From NCBI RefSeq assembly GCF_000203815.1, contig NW_004457642.1:62001-126000 (forward strand): a stretch of 64,000 nt of DNA. The letters are read 5' to 3'. This stretch comes from Cavenderia fasciculata. Lineage: Eukaryota > Evosea > Eumycetozoa > Acytosteliales > Cavenderiaceae. Every line of letters begins with the position of its first letter. Position 1 is the first letter of the stretch. The position numbers and the translations under genes were made by a program. Positions 58,610 to 64,000 of this stretch are shown here, in pieces. The notes beneath the pieces were generated by a model that had not been told where the DNA came from, did not search any database, and saw only the letters and a program-made list of their open reading frames with translations.

Positions 58610-59150
58610 ATGTCAAAGCATATCCTAACTCAAAACGATTCTATCTATTCCAATGACCCAAATAATAAGTTGGTGACTGAAAATGGTCAATTTACAGCTA
58701 TTCTACAAGAGGATGGTGTATGTACTATCTCTATCTACAATATTGTGTCTTGATTATTATTATTAACATATGTTCCAAAATTATATAGAATTTTGTAGTG
58801 TATAGAGGTCAAGATCATACACCTCAGAATGCAGTATTCGCTACTCACACCCATCACAAAGGAACTGGTCCATACAGATTCATTCAACAAGATGATGGTG
58901 TAAGATATAGATAGATATATCTAGAATGACACTACTAGTAAACAATCTTTGCTAATACTTTAATTCCATTTTTTGATTATTATTATAGAATCTTGTTTTA
59001 TATGACAAGCATAGAAAGTCACATTGGTCAAGTCATACCCATGACAGTGGTCAAGGACCATACCATCTTGACTTTGAAGATACCGGTCTCTTAATCTTAA
59101 AGGATGGTAAGAATAGTGTCTTGTGGAAATCAGAGGTTGAAACTCATTAA
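58610..59150 (+). CDS. Bulb-type (comitin-like) mannose-binding lectin domain protein
   Basis: Three exons (58610-58717, 58789-58899, 58989-59150) join into 126 residues. Three repeats carry the QxDxNxVxY-type motif of B-lectins: LQEDGNFVVYRG, QQDDGNLVLYDK and the degenerate LKDGKNSVLWKS. This fold binds mannose. In Dictyostelium the relative comitin links Golgi membranes to actin. There is no signal peptide, so the protein is probably cytosolic. Both introns fall at exactly the same place in the repeat (DG|N), so each exon is one repeat. Confidence 0.88.
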
Positions 59151-59543
59151 ACCACACACAAACATCTTCTATCCATCTGTCCATCTATCCATCGTCATCT
59201 GTCTGTTTCTCTCTAACAAACAAACAAAGTTAAATAAATAAATAAAAGAATATTTGTTGTACTTGGGTTTTCTAAGTTAGAAACGCACAAAGATAATTTA
59301 AAATAATCTCTCTCTGCTTCGTCACGTTTTCAATTTAGGTGAATGATTCATTCTTGAAAGGAAGAGGAGGAGATCTGAGCTACACACAAAATTAAATTAA
59401 TAAAAAATAAATTAAAAAAAAAAAGAAGAAGGTTTTGATGTTCACATCTTATAGTGTAGTCACATGAACAAGTTTAGTTAGTTTATTAGTTAGTTTATTT
59501 TTTGTACATATAATAATAATAATAATAATAATATAGATATAGA
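59151..59543. other. Intergenic upstream of the BAP31 gene
   Basis: Nothing is recognised except an AAT run (59509-59534) just before the BAP31 ATG. Confidence 0.65.
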
Positions 59544-60161
59544 ATGGAGATATTAAACGTAGCAGTATTTATTTTACTTATTTTAGAGATGGTGATATGC
59601 ATTCTTGCAGTGTTGCCCATCTCAATGGCAAGCAAAAAGTCAGTGTTTGCCAAGGTGAGCAACCTCTGGGCTGGTCACACCTCAAAGATTGTGTTTAGAG
59701 TCGTGTTTGTGATCTTGGTTGGTTTGTTTGCCGACGCCATCATGAACTCTCTCAACACTGACAAGCAGATCCATGAGATGCGCAAGGACAACAAGATCGT
59801 CGACAATAGTTTGTACGTGCGTCTCTTTAGATACCAACGTAACATCTATCTCACTGGATTCACCATGTTCCTCTACTTCCTCATCTACCGTTCGCAAAGC
59901 ATCATCGTCGAGCTCACCTCGATGGAGACCAAGAGCACCGTCGCCATGAAGCAGGCCCAAAACAACACCACCGAGGTCGAACGTCTCGTCAAATCCAACA
60001 AGCAACTCGAAGACGAACTCAAAGGTCTTCGCAAGCAAGAAAAGGACTTTAAGGCTATGAAACAACAAGCTGAAAACACCACCAAAGAGTACGAAAGACT
60101 TCAAAAGGAATTGGAAAAGGCTCAAGGTACTAAATCAAAGAATCAAAAAAAGGATGATTAA
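59544..60161 (+). CDS. bcap31: BAP31-like ER membrane protein
   Basis: A single exon of 205 residues. Three membrane segments (about 5-28, 47-68 and 100-116) are followed by a long coiled coil (about 123-195, KSNKQLEDELKGLRKQEKDF) and a C-terminal KKDD, which fits the KKxx ER-retrieval signal. The early MASKKSVF-type loop is as in the family. BAP31 proteins act as chaperones and exit-control factors for ER membrane proteins. Caspase sites of the animal protein are not visible. Codon use is C-ending in places, suggesting high expression. Confidence 0.9.
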   Translation: MEILNVAVFILLILEMVICILAVLPISMASKKSVFAKVSNLWAGHTSKIVFRVVFVILVGLFADAIMNSLNTDKQIHEMRKDNKIVDNSLYVRLFRYQRNIYLTGFTMFLYFLIYRSQSIIVELTSMETKSTVAMKQAQNNTTEVERLVKSNKQLEDELKGLRKQEKDFKAMKQQAENTTKEYERLQKELEKAQGTKSKNQKKDD

Positions 60162-60322
60162 AAAATAAACAATTAGTACACACCATACATATATATAATT
60201 ATATAAACAAGTAGTATATAATAAGAAGAAGAAAGAAAAAGAAGAAGAAGAACAAGGACTGGAAATATTTTTGGATAAATCAAGTTTATTTATTATTTTT
60301 TTGGTTATGTTGTTAAAAAGGT

Positions 60323-60703
60323 TTAACAGAATGAAACAGATTTGACACAGAGTGTTGGGACAGCGGTACCATGGACAATGTAACCAAAAGTGTATGAAGA
60401 GTTGAGGTTGATGGTTTGACCGGCTGGAAGAGTAATATCACCATTGGCAAGACGGACAACATTCCAGATGGCATTGTTATCACGGAGACGACAAGTGGCA
60501 TCAGTACCAATACAGACAGAGCAGACACGAGCACTATTACAATGATTGGTAATAGTTACATCAAATTGAGAGAAACATTCACCAGTCTTTGAATCGGTAA
60601 AGGTACCAATCAATTTATGGTTAATGGTAATATCACTGTGATGTTGAGCAGCAGCGACAGACAAGGCAAGTAACATAACACACAAGGCAAAGATAAATTT
60701 CAT
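60323..60703 (-). CDS. Secreted CBM49-like carbohydrate-binding protein, copy 1
   Basis: A single exon of 126 residues. The signal peptide is MKFIFALCVMLLALSVAAA. The mature domain (QHHSDITINHKLIGTF, SQFDVTITNHC, CIGTDATCRLRDNNAIWNVV, LPAGQTINLNSSYTFGYIV) matches the CBM49 type found in many dictyostelid secreted and cellulose-matrix proteins, with three likely disulfides. It consists of the domain alone. A near-identical copy lies 500 bases upstream in the same orientation. Codon bias suggests strong expression. Confidence 0.82.
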   Translation of the reverse strand: MKFIFALCVMLLALSVAAAQHHSDITINHKLIGTFTDSKTGECFSQFDVTITNHCNSARVCSVCIGTDATCRLRDNNAIWNVVRLANGDITLPAGQTINLNSSYTFGYIVHGTAVPTLCVKSVSFC

Positions 60704-61198
60704 TTTTTAAAGTAGAGCAGAGTAGGTTTTAATAGTTTGTTAAGAATTATTATTATTGATATTTAATGATTTTAAAACTAGTTGGTTAAAGGTCTATTTA
60801 TATTTAGACAATTGTCAATTCATCATCAATATAACTATTATATAAATATATTAATAATATTGAATGGAGATATTTTTGTATAATCTAGCCCAATATACAT
60901 ATTCTTTATATTGATCTAATACAATCTTTTGAAATTATTTTCAGAGATTCTCCACTCCTCATCATTACCAATTAATTAATTTTCCATCTCCTCAATTAAT
61001 TCTTAATAGATTAAAAAATGGTCAAACTATAATTCTATAATTATATTCAAGATGGAATTGGAATCAATGATCATAGATAGATACTCAAAAAAGAAGAAAG
61101 TAACTTGGGAAAAAGGTGATTGATTGAGTTAAATATATTTATTCCAAATATTTTTTGTATTTTGGAATAAGGTTTATTTTAAAAAAAAATGTTGTTGT
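60704..61198. other. Intergenic between the two CBM49-like genes
   Basis: AT-rich promoter region of copy 1 and 3' flank of copy 2. No gene is seen. Confidence 0.7.
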
Positions 61199-61579
61199 TT
61201 AACAGAAAGAGACAGACTTGACACAGAGAGTTGGGGCAACAGTACCGTGGACAATGTAACCAAAGGTGTATGAGGCACCGGCATTGATGGTTTGGTTGGC
61301 TGGAAGAGTAATATCACCATTGTGGGCACGTACGACATTCCAGATAGAGTTGTTGTCACGGAGACGACAGGTGGCATCAGTTCCAATGCAGAGTGAGCAG
61401 ACACGGGCACTATTGCAAGCGTTGGTAATGGTTACTTCGAATTGGGAGAAACATTGGCCAGTGGCAGAATCAGTCCATGATCCAACCATTCTATGGTTAA
61501 TGGTAATATCATTGTGATGTTGAGCAGCAGCAACTGACAAGGCAAGTAACATAACACACAAGGCAAAGATAGCTTTCAT
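61199..61579 (-). CDS. Secreted CBM49-like carbohydrate-binding protein, copy 2
   Basis: A single exon of 126 residues, the same length as copy 1 with no gaps. The signal peptide MKAIFALCVMLLALSVAAA differs at one residue. The mature part keeps every Cys of copy 1 and the SYTFGYIVHGT and CVKSVSFC end. The frame is open further upstream, but the ATG at 61579 is set by the signal peptide and by copy 1. It probably binds cellulose or another glycan in the extracellular matrix or coat. Confidence 0.82.
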   Translation of the reverse strand: MKAIFALCVMLLALSVAAAQHHNDITINHRMVGSWTDSATGQCFSQFEVTITNACNSARVCSLCIGTDATCRLRDNNSIWNVVRAHNGDITLPANQTINAGASYTFGYIVHGTVAPTLCVKSVSFC

Positions 61580-62515
61580 TTTTGTTAGATTTAGTCTATA
61601 AACTTTTAAATTATATATATATTTATAATTAAATTTGATTTTGATATATTTAAAATTCAATTTCCAGTTTCCTTTTATACATTTCCATTGACACCAAATT
61701 TCAATTGACATATATATATCATATATATGAGTCATATAATGTTGGTTGATATGATATGATTTATTATGGTGACATCAAATATACATATATATATTGTTGG
61801 TAATAGTAAAAGATAGTAGGTGGAAAGAAGGAAGGATAAGGTAGGGTGGTATTAAAATCAATCTATTCTTTGTATTACAACAATTTTGGATATCCATCAT
61901 CTGTATCCATTTTTTGTTTTGTCATTGTTGTCAATCTTTAAAACAAAAAAAAAAAAACTTATTTTTAAAATTGTTAAGTATGGTTGGTGTGTTGCTCATA
62001 CTTAAGACATTTTTTGGTGTATTTTAAAAAAAAGATATTATAAATAATATAATAATAATAATAATATAATATCAACAAGTTTATTTTATAATATTCATCT
62101 CTTTCATTCTCATTCAAAAAATAACTTTGTGAAGGCCTTGGCTATTACTAAAAAAAAAATGACAAAAAGAGTGGTGTGGAATTCCTCTCGTTGTCACACA
62201 AGGTTGTTTTTTGCGATGGTGCGTGGGATGGGACAAAAAGAAAAGAGAGGGATTAGGTGAAAAAAAAAAAATGAAAAAAATAAAAAAAAATGAATCGCTC
62301 GTCTTTTTCGTTTATTTCAAGCCCGGGCTTTTTTTTTTTCTCTCAGCTCTCTTGCTACAGATACTAGCGCTTCTATTATCTCTATCTCTATCACTCTGTC
62401 ACCCCTCTTGCTAGAGAGTATTAGAACACCACATTGTAGCACGCTCCTTTTATCACTATAGTACTACTATACACTCAACCGATCACATACTATTAGCAAG
62501 CTAGCTCTCAAAAAG
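61580..62515. other. Long intergenic region
   Basis: It holds promoter elements of copy 2 of the CBM49 pair on the left and of the helix-turn-helix gene on the right. A GC-rich patch (CAAGCCCGGGCTT, near 62320) is a short palindrome standing out from the AT-rich surroundings. No gene is supported. Confidence 0.6.
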
Positions 62516-62770
62516 GTAATTTTTAAATTAAAACGAGACATTTAAAAAAAAAAAAAAAGGGAAACCGAGGTTCATGTTTTGTGAGGACAAGACAAAGACA
62601 AAAAAAGGAATTATCATACACTTCATAATAGATATATATTTGATCAATCAAACTATATATATACTATACCTACTATACTATACTATGATATGATATGATG
62701 TACTAATCATTTGGATATTATTCCCACTTTTTTCTTTTGTTACAAAATGTGTGTTTACTTTTATTTGTAG
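62516..62770 (+). other. Probable 5' UTR intron of the helix-turn-helix gene
   Basis: AAAAG|GTAATT at 62516 and TTATTTGTAG|CTTTT at 62770 bracket 255 bases of AT-rich, stop-filled sequence directly before the coding start at 62798. Confidence 0.45.
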
Positions 62771-62797
62771 CTTTTAAATTAAAAGAAAAAGAAGAAG

Positions 62798-64000
62798 ATG
62801 ACAAAAGGAGCAGAACTTTCACTCAAGGTATTAAAAGAGGTTAGGGAAGGAGCAGCCATCTCCCAAGTGGCCCGTAAATATAGTATCAATGAAACGACTA
62901 TTAGAAGATGGGCCAAGAAACCGATGGACCAAGACTCGATCAAGAGTCGTGCCAAAAAACAGGGAAGAAAGAGAAAGATCAACGCCGACATTGAATACAA
63001 TGTTTTGCAGTGGATTTCCAATACCAAGGGTGTCCACATTCCATCACTAGAGAATCATCCTGCCCTTCGAAAGACTTCATCCAAAAAGAAGTCGGCCGCT
63101 AAAACTGGTGATGGTAGCAGTGGTGGTGGTACTAGCACCTCTGACACTACTACTACTGCCGGAGGATTGACTATCGATGACTCTATCACAATCGGTGGTG
63201 ACGATTATGACTATGACGATGACGACGATGATGAAGATGATACTGAATCAACTCAAGAAGAAGATCCAAATATCAACGAAGAAGATATCATCTTGTTAAC
63301 AAATGATCCAGATGAACAACAACAACAACAACAACAACAACAATTACAAACACCTTCAAAACAACTTGGAGATCAAGAAAATAACAACAACAACAAATTG
63401 GAATTGGCTTTAACCAAGGATACGGATACATCTACAACTACAACAACCTCTACATCCTCTACTACAACTACTAAAGATACGGTAGTTGCTGACGACAAGA
63501 CCAAAGAGAAAGAAGTAGCAGTAGTCGTGTCCAAAGACAAGGACAAAAAGGACAAAGAATCAACCAACAAGGAAAAAGACAAAGAAACCAAAGAAAGAGA
63601 AGCCAAAGAGAAAAAGGAAAAGGAGAAAAAGGAAAAAGAAAAGGAGAAAAGAAAAAGAAAAGGAAAAGAAAAGGAAAAGGAGAGAAAGGAAAAAGAGAAA
63701 GAAAAAGAAAGAGAAAAAGAAAAAAAGAAAAAGAAAAAAGAAAAGGAGAAGAAAAAGGAACTTGAAAAAGAGAAAGAGAAAGAGAAAGAAAAAGAAGAGG
63801 AAAAGGAAAAGGAAAAGGAAAAGGAAACTACTAGTACTAGTAGTAGTAGTAGTGGAGGAAAAAAGAAAAAGGGTAGTGACAAGGTATCTGTAAAAAAGGA
63901 GGAGGAGGAGGAGCAAGAAAAACAAGAAGATGTAAAAAGTAAAGATAAAGATGTAAATAGTAAGAAAAAGAATAGTAAATCAAAATCAAAGAATGATAAC
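62798..64000 (+). CDS. Helix-turn-helix (CENP-B/Psq-like) protein with long charged tail, cut by right edge
   Basis: The frame is open for 401 codons to the window end. The first 80 residues form a DNA-binding unit. LSLKVLKEVREGAAISQVAR then KYSINETTIRRWAKK is a Psq/Tc5-type helix-turn-helix. GRKRKINADIEYNVLQWISN then TKGVHIPSLE resembles the second helix-turn-helix of CENP-B and pogo-type transposases. After that come acidic, Gln, Thr/Ser and very long K/E tracts with many KEKEK repeats. No DDE catalytic part is seen in the portion visible. It could be a domesticated transposase DNA-binding domain used as a chromatin or transcription factor. The rest lies outside the window. Confidence 0.7.
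   Translation, partial: MTKGAELSLKVLKEVREGAAISQVARKYSINETTIRRWAKKPMDQDSIKSRAKKQGRKRKINADIEYNVLQWISNTKGVHIPSLENHPALRKTSSKKKSAAKTGDGSSGGGTSTSDTTTTAGGLTIDDSITIGGDDYDYDDDDDDEDDTESTQEEDPNINEEDIILLTNDPDEQQQQQQQQQLQTPSKQLGDQENNNNNKLELALTKDTDTSTTTTTSTSSTTTTKDTVVADDKTKEKEVAVVVSKDKDKKDKESTNKEKDKETKEREAKEKKEKEKKEKEKEKRKRKGKEKEKERKEKEKEKEREKEKKKKKKEKEKKKELEKEKEKEKEKEEEKEKEKEKETTSTSSSSSGGKKKKGSDKVSVKKEEEEEQEKQEDVKSKDKDVNSKKKNSKSKSKNDN

Noticed and set aside
63373-63925. Long minus-strand frames rich in Phe, Ser and Leu
   Set aside because: They are the reverse reading of the K/E repeat tract of the plus-strand helix-turn-helix gene and have no start context or ordered region.

Overview
This window looks like nuclear chromosomal DNA of a social amoeba (Dictyostelia). 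Coding is AT-rich. Introns are short (about 55-120 bases), AT-rich and GT-AG. Poly-Asn, poly-Gln, poly-Ser and acidic tracts interrupt otherwise conserved eukaryotic proteins. Genes are packed a few hundred bases apart on both strands. Base composition is less extreme than in D. discoideum, so I favour another dictyostelid lineage, as an inference only. I see no phage, plasmid or CRISPR content and no intact retroelement.

Layout. Bases 1-960 hold the end of a gene running in from the left, an intact tRNA-Arg(TCT), a 5' half-copy of it, three 39-bp hairpin repeats and an inverted tRNA relic. 1185-9579 (all minus except one gene) holds a SET-domain protein, two paralogous helical proteins of unknown role, a broken gene and a KCMF1-type zinc-finger protein. 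10257-12464 is a sugar-transporter-like MFS protein. 13350-17208 is a tandem pair of GBP/atlastin-like GTPases plus a fragment of a third copy. 17440-22457 holds a small protein and a three-copy membrane-protein family (one whole, one broken, one relic) with a Fic-domain gene between copies.

22918-37494 is mostly conserved housekeeping: a UVSSA-like repair protein, a secreted C39-like peptidase, a PP2A B'' subunit, a FluG-like amidohydrolase, thymidylate kinase, EBP2, an EXOG-like nuclease and DPM1. 37775-42915 holds two dictyostelid-type proteins and ribosomal protein S3. 43211-54300 holds a BRO1-domain protein, an RluA-type pseudouridine synthase, a methyltransferase, a calcium-regulated mitochondrial carrier, a secreted EGF-like protein, a LYC1-like acetyltransferase and an unknown protein sharing its short promoter. 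54371-64000 holds a B-box/DUF2009 protein, small membrane proteins, a bulb-type lectin, BAP31, a tandem pair of CBM49-like secreted proteins and a protein with a CENP-B/Psq-like helix-turn-helix cut off by the right edge.

No operon-like pathway is evident. Themes are ribosome biogenesis and translation (rps3, ebp2, pseudouridine synthase, tRNA), ER and glycosylation (dpm1, bap31), nucleic-acid maintenance (uvssa, exog, thymidylate kinase) and local duplication followed by decay. Exon borders were read by eye from splice motifs and frame continuity. Where they add up to a whole number of codons I give the resulting protein length.
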